A stretch of DNA of 64,000 bases from Nymphaea colorata (taxonomy: Eukaryota > Streptophyta > Magnoliopsida > Nymphaeales > Nymphaeaceae): positions 21,013,002-21,077,001 of the forward strand of contig NC_045148.1 of assembly GCF_008831285.2 (NCBI RefSeq). Reading direction: 5' to 3'. The notes under the pieces were generated by a model. That model was not told where the DNA came from. It did no database searches and was given only the letters and a program-made list of their open reading frames with translations. A program made the translations under genes and the position numbers. Positions 34,971-46,930 of the stretch are shown here, piece by piece; within the stretch, counting starts at the first letter, position 1, and every line of letters begins with the position of its first letter.

Positions 34971-35330
34971 TGACACACGCTCAAAGCATGAAGGTGCCAG
35001 GACAAAGGAGGAGAACTAGACTCACAACTGGCAGGACACTTCCCTGACTTTCGAGCTGGAATGGGAAAGAGAACCTAGGTTGGCCTCTTCAAGCAAAAAA
35101 TGCAGTTGATGTTGCCCACGCTAGCCAGGGCCAGCGACTACATACCAACTGAGGAGGGCATTCCGCCACCAGTGGACTGAAGGAATGCCCTCAACCAGTC
35201 ATTACAACACTTGTCTCCTAAGGAAAGGTGAGTACGTTTCGAGCACGGCCAGTGCTTCACGTGCGGAGCCAAATGGGTGCGGCTACATGAGTGTAAGCAG
35301 CCGACGACCTGCTAGAAGAAGCTGAACCAT
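34971..35330 (+). pseudogene. Ty3/gypsy gag fragment with zinc-knuckle trace (+)
   Basis: The minus-strand segment 38076-38335 is its inverted, roughly 85% identical counterpart. Near 35250-35297 one frame reads EHGQCFTCGAKWVRLHECKQ, similar to the gypsy nucleocapsid finger (usual form GLCFRCGEKW..GH.CK) with altered spacing. A TGA lies just before it. The gene is too decayed to function. Confidence 0.6.
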
Positions 35331-37023
35331 TGGCTCTTCCGGAGTTGCCAAAGAAGAGGGGCAGAGGTGTGATTGTTACATCTTCCATCCCACAACCAGC
35401 CCTGTTAAAGGCAAACTGTGGGCAGCCCACACTCTCCATCTCTGTTTTCTACCCGGCTGTGAGGACAATGCCTGCCAAGGAGACCCCAGCAATTGCAGTG
35501 AATGTAGAAGGACATGTCGGCACTGCTGGAGCAGTTTGGCTCGTTGAGGGTGGGTCTGCTCAAGCCATCTTGAGTCAGCAGGGGGATCAAATGGGGGTCA
35601 ACACAGGAGGGCCCTTTTGCGCTGCCTACAGACATTGGGAAAACAGGGTGCAGGGTCGACAGCTCCATGTAAGCCTGTTTATTCTCGGTCGATGGGGACC
35701 AGGCATGGAACTTGACACTTGACAGCCCTCGGCTAAACTGACTCAGCAAAGATTCCTCCGACCTCCTTGAAAGAATCAGTAGGATCCTTGAGGAGGGTGG
35801 TGAAAGGGTGATCGTATATGACTTGGGAACCAACGGTCCCATCGTGAATGCCTTGAGTTTTGAGAGAACCACCTCAGACCAAGGTAAGGGGGCAAAGTGT
35901 GAGGCGAACAGATGGGCCAAGACTGCTGAGCTGGCCAAAGAGGACGACTACCCACAGCTTAACAAACCATATCAATCCGGTTCAAGTAAGGGGAAGAGAA
36001 ACAATTTAGATTTCAGCATATGCAGCCACCAAATTCTACCGGATCCACTGGTGTGCCTCATGGGCTACGAAGCTGTTCAGGGTGGGATCAACCTCCTACA
36101 CACAGACCCTATAACGCTGCCCTCCCTTAGAAGCATGAAGCAGCAGCCTAAGGGGGGTGGCTGGTATGTTCCCAGCCACAATCTAGGGTGGCCGCACCTT
36201 TGGCAATACTGCCAAAAGAACATCTGCAGGGTGTCACCCGAGCCACAGGATGCTGTAAAGAAAATCACAATGCCAAACACTTTCCCTCCGTGTGGCGATC
36301 TGCCACTAGAAGGCATCACAGTGAAGGGCATGCTCGAATAGGTTCAATTTTGATGGGCCATACCTAGACTGTTCTACTCTTGTCCACAGTAGTGTAGAGA
36401 AGATCAGCACCTCCATTCCCAAGGTGAAACAGCAAAGGGCCAGAACAGGCATGTGAGTCGCAAAGGGGACATCGAGAACCTAATGACTGGGACCAGCAAG
36501 GACAACTGCGACCACGAGGGGGCAACGTGAGCTGTGACAAAAATTTGGCTGAACTAGATTCCCTGCCCTCCACATGAGCAGCAAGGTACTCTTTCAGTTT
36601 CTCAGACCAGCATGCCGAGGAAAATAGCTGCACCATCCTTGGGTGTCGTATCAGGTGGCCCAATCCCACCCAAGACAATCGACTGAAGATGGTTAGCATG
36701 GAGCAAGAGCTGGAAAAAGACGGAGGCATGCCAATGTTCAGTCCTCCTACCAAAATTCTGTCAAAAGAGGACACAACCAGAGGGAGCAGGTTTCCTGAAG
36801 AACGAACGAAGCTGCCCCAAACAGAATCCAACAATATTCATTTTTGGCATCATCCGAAGGAACAACGCAGCCGCAGCAAGGGCAAGATTGTAGGAAACCA
36901 AAACACAATGGCTGCGAAACAGCTCCGTCTTCCTTGGGACACTGGCGGAAGGCAGCACCACTTGAGGAAGTGCTCGCCGTCACGGTGACAGGTGAGACTC
37001 AAGGAGCCTAAGAGTAGGCTCCA
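35330..37023 (+). mobile_element. Degenerate internal region of the gypsy (+) element
   Basis: Frames at 35330-35722 and 35808-36341 are open for 130 and 177 codons. The first contains VNVEGHVGTAGAVWLVEGGSAQ, a possible trace of the aspartic protease with EGGS in place of DSGS. No RT or integrase motif (YVDD/FVDD, HHCC) is visible, so most of pol is deleted. The segment ends in CTTGAGGAAGTGCTCGCCGT and the shared GTGACAGG phrase before the polypurine tract. Confidence 0.5.
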
Positions 37024-37035
37024 TTTTAAGAGGGG
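37024..37035 (+). other. Polypurine tract of the gypsy (+) element
   Basis: TTTTAAGAGGGG is directly followed by TGCATCTGATG, the likely 3' LTR start. The same tract occurs at 27589-27600. Confidence 0.7.
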
Positions 37036-38070
37036 TGCATCTGATGTGACCCAACCCTTGGCCAGCCAGGATGGCGGGGCAGCAACGATAATACCGGTGC
37101 ACAGAGGCATGGCTGCGAGGCTCATCACTACCGGCCCAGGCAAGGGCAGCCTCTTGCTTCATTTGCAAAGGGCCTCTCGGTTGCTAAGGATGTTAACATT
37201 GGGACGACATCAGGCCGGGCATCAGTTTGATGCAAGAATCCAACCACGGGCAAGCTACAGGCCTTGGGAGTTCAAGAACTTCAACCAGGACGGTTGAAGT
37301 CGGCCCAGCACTCGGCCAGGTGCATCCAAGAAGAACTCAGCCTTGTTTGGTTGAGTGAAACTCGTTCAACACCAGTCCTGGGTGGGACACCTTCCTATTG
37401 TGATGTGGGACACAGACAAACCATGTTGACATAGCCAAAATCTCTCCATGTGGGACACATCCTTGTGCATGGCAGGCCGTGACAGTGGTACACTGCGTGA
37501 CACAAGCCTCCTAGACATGGGTCTGAAACAAGTAACATGGGCCGGGTTTTGGTAGTTTATAAATCCAAAGCCCGTACCAACACTTACTTTTTGGGTTAGA
37601 TCGTTGTAATGGGTCGGGCTTACTCCTGCCGGTTTTTGGTAAGACTTGGGACGAGACGACCAAATCAGCTGCATTAATGTTCTACCAAACCGGTTCAACC
37701 AGAAGGGCGCTCGCAGGAAGGCATCAGCCTCCTGTCCCCCGACGCTCCAACTTCCGATGGACTGCAGGAGTTTTCAGGCGATTGGACGGCAGCTATGATG
37801 ATTTCTACAGAAGAAGGTACACCTCGGCACCAACGGTCTACCATCGCTGATCGGGTGAAGTGCTCAACTGTACCAACAACACGCAATGGCCGGAAAACGG
37901 TGACTACAGGGCATCGGGCAAGCCGCGAAGGTTGGCAACAACTGGCGATCACGGAACAATGGCAGGGTTCTCCGACGAATGGCAAAGAAGACCGGCAAGC
38001 TGCTGCCCTACCCTGACCAACAGCATAAACCAACCATCACTGAACTGGCAGAGCTCTAACGCAGCAGAAC
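37036..38070 (+). repeat. Gypsy-type 3' LTR, copy 2 (limits approximate)
   Basis: This is homologous to 27601-28600 in the same orientation. TATAAATCCAAAGC recurs at 37558-37571. A minus-strand copy of the same element family's gag begins right after it, so the right border near 38070 is inferred from that junction. Confidence 0.65.
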
Positions 38071-38075
38071 CTACA

Positions 38076-38760
38076 TTTGTGTCTCCTTAGGAGTCAATGC
38101 CATAATGACTGGCTGAGGGCATTCCTTGGGTCCACTGGTGGCAAAATGCCCTCCTCGGTTGGTATGCAGTCGCTGGCCGTGACTAGCGTGGGCAACATCG
38201 ACTGCATTTTCTGCTTGAAAAGACCAACATGGGTTCTCTATCCCTGTTCCAGCTCGAAACCTGGGCAGTGTCTTGCCGAGCATGAGTCTAGTTCTCCTCC
38301 TTTGTCCTAACAACTTCATGCTTTGAGTGTGTCCGAGAATCCACTGCATCACCACCCTCAAGTTATGCCCAAGGTTCAGTTCTCTCCAATGCTGGCCACA
38401 TGGGAATTTCAGCCTCCTGGTCTGGGTACTCTCCCTAGGGGCATTGCATGGGCTTGACCCCCCACTGCATGTTGGCCACCGTGGTCCGGTTCAACATGGC
38501 CCGTAGTTGCTCCTCAAGGTGACTCATAGTGATATTACACTCCTTTGCCCAAGATACATATCTGGTTATCGAGGTCGAGTTGGAGCTGTCCTCCTCGGCG
38601 TGTGGCCAGAGTTTCCCCTTGGTCTCATTGCCCATCAACAGAGCACATGTAGGGGAGCTCCCTGTTTGTGGCTGATCAGCCAAGAAAGGTCTGCAGACAA
38701 GGGATTGTCTAAATTGCCAAACCTCACCATGCTGCTCCCTGTCATGGCTTTCCACCACAA
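38076..38760 (-). pseudogene. Ty3/gypsy gag fragment (-)
   Basis: On the minus strand, the segment 38335-38076 repeats the gag text of 34971-35225 (shared phrases: GACAAAGGAGGAGAACTAGA, GATGTTGCCCACGCTAG, GACTCCTAAGGA-like end). Upstream of it the frame 38758-38435 reads ITMSHLEEQLRAMLNRT, a coiled-coil-like gag N-terminus. It faces the plus-strand copy. Confidence 0.55.
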
Positions 38761-38801
38761 CAGAGCAAGATCAAGTGGCAACAGAGCAAGATCAAGTGGC
38801 A
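38760..38801. repeat. 21-bp tandem repeat, two units
   Basis: ACAGAGCAAGATCAAGTGGC plus A occurs twice head to tail. A diverged single copy (CAGAGCATGATCAAGTATCA) occurs near 50995 with similar flanks, hinting at a shared retroelement LTR end. Confidence 0.85.
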
Positions 38802-38950
38802 CTAGCCAGGCTAGGTTAGTTCAGAATTGAGGTATATTGTGGCCGTGATTTAGAGCTCGCTCAGGCCTAACAGATCAAAACAGGAACTGGGTAAGTTTCT
38901 AAAGCATCAAGAGACTCAACATTCAGAACCCTGAATGATGCTTGGAGATT

Positions 38951-39170
38951 TACTGCTTTCCCGATAGTCAGGCTGAGGTCAGGCATATCCTTAGTATTTT
39001 GTACCTAGAGACACATCTTGAGTAATAAACTCTGACCCGCTTTAATTTGAAGGTCTTAAGTACTGCTTTCCCGATAGTCAGGCTGAGGTCAGGCATATCC
39101 TTAGTATTTTGTACCTAGAGACACATCTTGAGTAATAAACTCTGACCCGCTTTAATTTGAAGGTCTTAAG
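38951..39170. repeat. Perfect 110-bp tandem duplication
   Basis: Units 38951-39060 and 39061-39170 are identical base for base by eye, both from TACTGCTTTCCCGATAGTCA to AATTTGAAGGTCTTAAG. The region has no gene. Confidence 0.95.
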
Positions 39171-41640
39171 TATGATCCAGCCAGGTCTGCAAGGCTCCTG
39201 TTGAAGCAACATGTGCTATTTGACCCAAGTCCATAGCTGGCCAGACTACTAGGTTAGGTAAAAATGATCAGTCTGAGTTCCGACTGGTCCGAAAAAGACA
39301 AGTTTGACATGTTAAAGAGAAAAAATTGGATAAACATGTTTATTGACAAAAGATGTTCCAACAAATGCTGCATGAGATTAGATAAGAGGGGCAGTATCAG
39401 GCCAATTACAAGAAGGTTGGCAAATGGATAGATACACGAAGAAATATTGGATTCATCCAATGTGCAGGCAATCGAAGTTGGATCTCACAAGAAAAGAGTG
39501 AAAAAAAAGAGAAACAAAACCAAACAATGCCAATGAAGGCATGCAATAAAGATTTGTATCTGAAGGTGTAAGCTTTATAAATTACCAAATAATAAATGTA
39601 AAATAATATATATTTTCTCATAGCAGAGCTTGCTCTTGACGTACGAATGCTTTAAAAACTTAGTCTACCTTATTACTACTAAATGCAAACAACTGTCTGC
39701 TTGCCCAAGATGAACGAATTTTTTTGAAAAACACACCAAAGAATGGCAGCATTTAACAAAACATGTTGTTTTGACCATCTAAAATAAACACACCGAAGAA
39801 CGCAACAAATTTGTTTTCAAATAAATTATTTTTCTTGGCAAAAAAATTTAGCATTGTTTTACTCTCAAAATGGGTTTCAGCCTGCCACCCTTTTCCATGG
39901 ATTGAAGGTGCAGCTAGAAGTGCCGCAATATGGTAGTACTATGACTGCACTGATTACGTAAGAGCAGTACATTAAGGCTGCAGAACCGTTGATTTAATTA
40001 AAATTCTGAAGTACGTTTTCCATTTTAGAAAATAGATTAATTTACATTTTTTTTTGTCACAACGTACAAGTATACTGCCTTTGAATTCAATAAAAAACAA
40101 CTTAAATTATGAGATTTAACATATAAAATATGCTAAAGGCAGTAATAGAAATTCAAAATTATCATTTGCCTACCAAGTTGTAGAAGATCGCTTCATTTCC
40201 CAAGATGCTTTTCATTTTCCAGACTGGTGAAACGTACAGTTCATTAAGTACCTATGTGGGTTCAAAGGTACAGCTAGAATTTTTTCATGATAGGAGATGA
40301 ACTATTGTTTCATAATTTTAACTGGGGTCAATATATAATTTTTCAATTTTTTTATATATGTTAAATTAAAATTTTTAAAAATTGGATTATATATATATAT
40401 GGATTTAATTTAGATTTGGAGTTGTAAAAAACAATAGAACTGGACCCCATTTGCAATTTGCTTACCAACACCTAAAAAGAGTGAATTGTGTTGACCACTT
40501 GGTGCATGGAAGACATATACACAAAAAAAAAAGGGGAAGGAGTTAAGGTATTTTGGAAATTTTTAAAAAAATGTTCTTTTTGGTGTTTAAACTTTTTTCG
40601 ATTTCCTTCTTCATACCTACGAAAAGTTCACTTTTTTCTATTAACAATGGGCATTTTAATCATGAGCATGCTGGCACAAAAAAAGAAAAATTGTGCTCCA
40701 GCATGCACATATGACCAGCTCCTACACTAGCAGTTGTAGAAATTAGAGCAAAAAATAGAAGAGAAAGCTTCCGCTTTGAACGCTTTCTGATAAATGTCTC
40801 AAGGATCAGCATTAGTTGGGTCAGGTGATGCTGCTTTTCCCTCCCAGAAATTTATCATTATCAAATTTAGTTCTTTTTTTGACAAAAAAAGTTACAAACA
40901 ATCGAATGGACGAATCCCACCCAACCCCTTATCCTCATGGTGCTTTAACTTGCATGTCGGTGGTCCCCTTATATAGTACAGAAGGTTGATGCTATAGGAC
41001 TTTGAAACAAGAACTCGCCTACCTGCCCCCGCCCCAACCATTGCACCAACTATCAATATAATAAATGAAACTAAAAAAAATTCCTAAATCAAGTCCTGAA
41101 CGTGGTGCCAGATATATGCTGGGCCCATGGTCACTCTAACCAATAATATTTTATTTGAAGTACTTTTCCATTAAGAAAGACAAAGAAAGCGAATTTCATG
41201 CAATGCACTGCTTTGTTTGTCAATTATATATCGTGGCGCACACCGATATCTAGAAAGCCGATTTTTCTCCTTTCATTTTCGTCATAACTAACAGTTAAGG
41301 TGTCCACTTTTGTGTGGTTCCACCTACCTTCTTCTTCTTCTTCACATACCTCGTATCTTCTTCTTTGTCTTAAAATCCCAACTAAGGAATCAAGAAGAAA
41401 TCAATAGTGGCCTCCCTTATGTTTTTTTTCAGACAGTGATTTTTTTTTAAGAAAAATATTTGTTTTAGTTGTATCTCAGCATTTCCCTTTTTTGTTGCTT
41501 TAAAACACTAAAAAAATCCAAATACCAATAACTTTAAAAATATGTTACGGTTATAAGCAGCATGACATAGTTGTCTGAACTGATAGGCCTGTGTAAGTCC
41601 AATTGACATGTAATACTGCTCCCACCAAGGTTACGAGACC
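39171..41640. other. AT-rich intergenic DNA with a MITE-like copy
   Basis: No gene is supported. At 40262-40450 the text CAGCTAGAATTTTTTCATGA ... CAATATATAATTTTTCAATTTTTT ... resembles the hAT-MITE family at 52-53 kb but without clean ends. Confidence 0.45.
40262..40450. repeat. Degenerate relative of the 52-kb MITE family
   Basis: This copy shares AGAATTTTTTCATGA, a GGGGTCAATATATAATTTTT-like middle and an ACTGGACCCCAT end with the copy at 52985-53160. No target duplication or matching inverted ends can be seen. Confidence 0.4.
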
Positions 41641-41645
41641 CTAGG

Positions 41646-42205
41646 GGCAGGGGTGGGCATCGGGGCTGGCCGGGCCAGCCAAGGTCGGCCCGTTGGGCCC
41701 GAAACCCAGGCCCGGCCTGGCCCGATGCCACTGGAGCGCCCCTACTCCAGGCAGACCATGGGAGAGGGGGGGGGGGAGGAGAGGCGGAGGAGGAAGAAGG
41801 AGAGGCGGAGGAAGGGATAAGAAGGAGAGGCGGAGGAGGTGGAGGCGGAGGGTGGGGGAAGGGATAAGAAGGAGAGGCGGCGGAGGTGGGATAAGAAGGA
41901 GGGGCGGAGGGGGGAAGGGGGAAGAAGGAGAGGCGGAGGAGGTGGAGGAAGAAGGAGAGGCGGAGGCGGGGGGAGGGGGAAGAAGGAGAGCCAGAGGAGG
42001 TGGAGGCGGAGAGGGGGGGGAGGGGGAAGAAGGAGAGCCAGAGGAGGTGGAGGCAGAGGGGGGGGCAGGGGGAAGAAGGAGAGGCGGAGGGGGGGAAGGG
42101 AGAAGAAGAAGAGGTGGAGGATGAAAAGGATGAGGAGGATGGGGGACAGGAGGAGGAGGAGGAGGATGAAAATGGGCCGGGCCGGGCCCAGGCCTACCTA
42201 GGGGT
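41646..42205. repeat. GC-rich island: purine minisatellite between GGCCGGGCC blocks
   Basis: The left side (41646-41740) is GGGGTGGGCATCGGGGCTGG, GGCCGGGCCAGCC and GCCCGGCCTGGCCCGATG. The right side (42172-42205) is GGGCCGGGCCGGGCCC then ACCTAGGGGTAAG. Between them, 41759-42170 is almost pure purine with AGGCGGAGG and AGAAGGAGAG units. Long open frames here are low-complexity artefacts. The borders (AGGGGTGGGCATCGGG / ...CCTAGGGGTAAG) resemble the edges of a common class of plant wordy repeats. Confidence 0.8.
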
Positions 42206-43180
42206 AAGAGAAAAGGATAAGGGCTTTGGCCTCTCTAAGGTGTTTGTACAAAATAAAGCAGAAAACACAGTTATGAAATGAATTTAATCTAAAGCAGCCA
42301 CCAATAAAAAAAATGACAAGAGCACCAATTTCATCGCATCAAATATTATTAGTTGGACATTTTTAGGTTTACTCTTCTTTTAAGAATTATTCTCATTTTC
42401 TAGGTGTTATCACCTCAAATTTTTCAAAAAACTGCATTCCATTTTATTCAAACAAGATTGTCAGTTATTTCAACCAATTTTACAATGATTTGGATCGAAT
42501 TTGGATCCCTAGCCTAAGCTCAACCCAAAAGAGACTTCTTGGTCCATATCCAAATTCAAATCTCGACCCTAGACCCAAGAAAAACTTCTTTATTCATATT
42601 CAAATCCAGTTCTCGATGGATCCAAAACAGACCTCTACATCCATACCTGAACCAAATGCAAGTTTAAATCCAAAATCTAAATTTAGATAGAGATTTATAT
42701 CCAAATCAAAGTCCTAGATCCAAAATTCACACCTTATTCTGAAATAAGAAGCCAAAGTCTGCAATTTAGCTCAACGAATGAAATTAAGTCCAAACTAGGA
42801 AAGCAGACCCATAAAGCTACTCTCAGATCGAAAGTATATCCAAAACCCAAATTTGGATCCAAATTGAGAATTTCAACTCAAAATCTAAAGTTGATGCTAT
42901 AATTACAAATTTTGATGCTATTAAGTGCCGTGCGTGCACACATAGATCTCCCATTTGTTTTGGGTTTCAGTCTGGTGCCAAAAACTTTAAAAATATGTTT
43001 TGAGCCTAAACCACTCATCTAATTTTTGATCTGAGCCTCATACGTCAAATTGAATGCATTGCAACCAAGCGAACCCTTTCGGATCTAAAACGAGCCCGAA
43101 ACCACCTAAAATGAAATCGGGCCTGTTTGTAACATAAGACAATTTTGCCCTTTAAACTATGAGTTTTCAAAAATGACTTT
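42206..43180. other. ATCCAAAT-rich degenerate repeat
   Basis: Overlapping words ATCCAAAT, CCAAATTC and GATCCAAA fill about 42480-42900. The frame 42490-42690 follows from this wording and is not a gene. Confidence 0.55.
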
Positions 43181-46100
43181 TATATTTTTTATGTGTGGAA
43201 CCCCTTTGGAAGCGAGGGAGGCCAAAGCCATCCCTTATTGGTCAAAAACAAGCCAATAAGGAGGCATTTTGCCCTCTCTCCCGCATGCCCTGCACGCTGC
43301 CAGATGTTCTGAACGAGCAGAGCATAGCCAGATTGTGCACTCAAGCTAGAGCACACGGCCACCCCAGGCACTCTCACTTGGCCACACGTGAGCAGCCAAT
43401 CACGGCTTCATGGGCCTGGGCCATAATGAGGCGGGGACTGCACCCTCTGGAGGCCCTGTTTTGACTAAAAGAAGGTGGTTTTTAGTCTGTTGTGTGGGCA
43501 CTAGTCCTGCCCACACCCCCAAAGGGATCTTTTCAGGGCTAAGAGCCAACCTCACTTGGTCAAAACCTATCTTAAAAAAATAATAATAATAATTCAAAAA
43601 TACTTAGAATTTGCACGAAAATGTTGAAATTACAAAAATTAAAATTTTTAGCTTTGGATCCAAAACTCTCTATAAATACCTTTAAAATCTTCTCTCTTGG
43701 GATGAGCTAACCCTTTTGAAACCTCTAGTACTTTCTCAATTGAAGACTTAAAGTTTTTTTCCTAGCTCTCCCTCCCAATTTCTCTCATCTTATCTTCTTA
43801 TTCTTCTCCAACCTTGGGAGCAAGCTTCTCCAACTTTCACTCTTCAAGAGAGTACAATGAGACCTTTCGAAAAGAAACGCTCAACACCTTGGAACTTCAC
43901 TCGATGAAGCTTTAGGATCAACTGGAGAAGAAGACTCATTTCCTAAAACCATTTTCATTAGAGGTATGTAGTCATCCTATCATTTTCATTTCTTTTCATT
44001 TTCCTTTGCCATCTTCATATAGTCATGCAAGGGAGCTCTAAGGGTCTCCTATCAACAGTCAAGAGCTACTCTTGAGTGCACTGGGAGTATAAGCAAAGCA
44101 AAATAAATTACATTTCTCCATTTATTTTTGAAATATGATTCTTCATTTCTTTGTGCATTGAATGTGTGCATCGTTCATGTTTGAGATGATGTTCATGCAT
44201 GGTAGACTGATTTTATTTTTAAATATGTGAATGAACAGTAAGAATGAGAGCTTGAATTGGGATTTCTTTGTTATTATCTTGATTTTTGAGCTCGGGATTT
44301 GTCCACCTCGAAAAAACCCCTTACGAAAATGTACATGTTAAAATACATCTTCCTGATATTTTTACATTTAACATTTCTCTTGGTTTTAATTTTCATTTAT
44401 ATATGCATATATACATGTTATTTACGTATACATGTACACAAATATCTCTCTTTATCATTCTTTCTCTTTGATTTACTATATTCTTTTATAAATTCTCATA
44501 TACATATACATATAAAAAAATATACATGTGTAATCCACTTTCTCTCTCTCTCTCTCTCTTTTCGAGCTAATACCTTCTTTTTACTAACTTTCATATATAT
44601 ATATATATATTTATTTATTTATTTATTTCTCTATCTCTCTCTCTAAAATCTTCTTCTTCTATCTCTCTTTCTCTTAAATTTAAAGTCTTTTATAAATTTT
44701 CATACACGCATGTGTGCACATGCACGCACACACACATATATATATTTATACACACACGCACACATCCATCTCTCTCTCTCTTTAAAATTTTTCTTTCTTT
44801 CTTTTTAAAATCTCTTTTTGTTTTTCTTTCTCTTTCTCCCTCTTTCTCTTGGCTTAAAATCTTTTTGTTTTTTTCTTTCATTCACTTGAATAACTCTTTC
44901 TTAATATCTAAGATTTTAATTTTCATTTATCGACTTCACTAAAACCAAAACCCAAGTAAGGACCCAATATTAGAATCGTGCTTGATGGTCTACAACTCCA
45001 TTTTACTTTCAATCTTTTTTTCTCTTTATAAGAATACTTAAAATAAATATGTTAATAAATCTACATGTATGTGATGGTAGGGATGTCATTAGATGAATGA
45101 TATGGTGGGAATTAATAATTTATTTTTAATAATATAGAATCGATTCATTCATACATTCACATTCACTAGTGGAATTCACGAATGAGCACAAGTATTTCTC
45201 TTAGAGAACTTAAACAAGATGAGATGGATTTAGAGAAAAATCTTAACTCTACTTAAGTTCTTAAAAGAACACTAAATCGATTTCGACAAGAAATCTTTAA
45301 AATACCCATATTATCTTTGAAAGATTTTTAAATGATATTTGCAAAGATTTCTTCATTCAAAAATATTTCAAATCAAAATGCTTTATTTTCTCAAATGATG
45401 CTTTAAATTTTTTTATCTAAAGTATTTGAAATATCAATTCTTCAACCATTTTTCCAAGCGCCACATTGCATTTAAAATGTAAAATATCATTAACTAAAAA
45501 TAAAATACATCAAAAATAAGCGTAGCCCTTAGATTAGTTACCCCAGTAAAGGCACTGGGAATGGCTAATCCTTGTACCGATGAGCAAGTTCCTTTCTTTC
45601 TCATTTCAAAAATAAAACTGTATTTTTCTGAAAGACTCAAAAAACTAAAATAAATTTTAGAATACAAACAGAGGACGACCATGATGGGACCCGTCATTGT
45701 TTGACTATGATTATCATTGATGTATTTCCACTAATTTGAACATCATCTATTTTGCCTATGTTAAAGCATTTCTCTTTCTTTGAACTTGACTCCATTGACA
45801 TTACATTACATTGTTTGATATTTATTTGTCTTGTTCATATTTTAAAACTTGTGTTTGTTCATATTATAGAACTTGTGTTTGTTCATATTTTAAAACTTCA
45901 TATATTTATTTGTCTTGGTCATCATGTTACTGAGCTTGGTCTTAATTAGTAGCACAAGACTAAGTCTTATAATTAGACCACACCTTGGGCAGAAAAACCC
46001 TCTCTTTAGTACTATGAGTTGTAGTTTGTGGTATATTGATGGATGAACGAAGAAAAGTAGAAAAACTTTACCGTTAGTTGGCCTAAGGAAGAATCTATGC

Positions 46101-46930
46101 TAATACTAAGTCATTTAGATAAAGTATATAAACATAACTTGATATTGCATTATCAGGATGGAAAGTTATCTCAATATACCTCTTTTTTTTTAAGTGTTGG
46201 ATGTGCACAAAACCTTATTTGGTAATTTATGACCTCATTATATGCCTTTATCTCATATTGTCCTTATTAACTTTGTCAATCTTTCCCACTAATTTGATCT
46301 CCATCCTTTAAAATCTATACTCAAGATGTATTATTTTTAACATGGTGTTACCTTCCTTTATGATCACATCCTTTTCGGAAAAGAACTCGAATGGTCTACT
46401 TATGTTTTTCTTAAGTTTGGACCCTTGGCTCCCAAATGGTATCGGTGCATCTCACCTTCTCTCAGATGTTTTCTTCTTATTTTGATGAATGTGGGCTAGA
46501 GACAGTGGCAGCCAAAGGAATGCAATCAGTGGATGGGAATTTATTTTTTGCTGTTGCAGAGTGATGGAACCCAAGGACCTCCTCTTTTTTATTTCCTTAA
46601 GGAGAAATGAGAATATTATTGAATAAATTTACTGAAATACTTGACCTCCTTACCCCGACTTGTAATCCAAATAACCTATTGGAGAAACAATTTCTTATGA
46701 ACCCAACTAAAGTTAATGTAAATGACCTTATAGCTCACTTTACGGGACAAAAAACTTGTCCCCTAGTAGAAAACAATGAAAATTGAAGCATCAACCTAAA
46801 AACCCTACATGAAGAATTTGGATCCTATGTTGGCATTCCACCTTATCTTGAAAAGCCATAAAAAGAATCAAGCACTGCATGATGCTTTGCATAGTAGGAG
46901 TGACCCTCTTAACTAATGGAACTAACCTCC
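43181..46930. other. Non-coding DNA with CT and AT microsatellites
   Basis: A GC-richer patch at 43190-43560 has no domain. (CT)n, (TTTA)n, (CA)n and CTTT runs lie at 44535-44860. The rest is AT-rich and featureless. A T-rich leader-like region before the gypsy gag cannot be split further. Confidence 0.5.
44535..44860. repeat. Cluster of CT, ATTT and CA microsatellites
   Basis: (CT)n lies at 44541-44558, (TA)n then (TTTA)n at 44595-44627, CA/TA runs at 44720-44765 and CT-rich runs to 44860. Confidence 0.85.

Noticed and set aside
35808-36834. Two long frames, 177 codons plus and 156 codons minus
   Set aside because: They lie between gypsy gag and gypsy 3' LTR. Neither has an RT, integrase or host-gene motif; treated as decayed internal retroelement sequence.
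41693-42281. Long Gly/Arg/Glu-rich frames (up to 143 codons)
   Set aside because: They are three overlapping frames of one purine minisatellite, so the amino-acid wording follows from the repeat.
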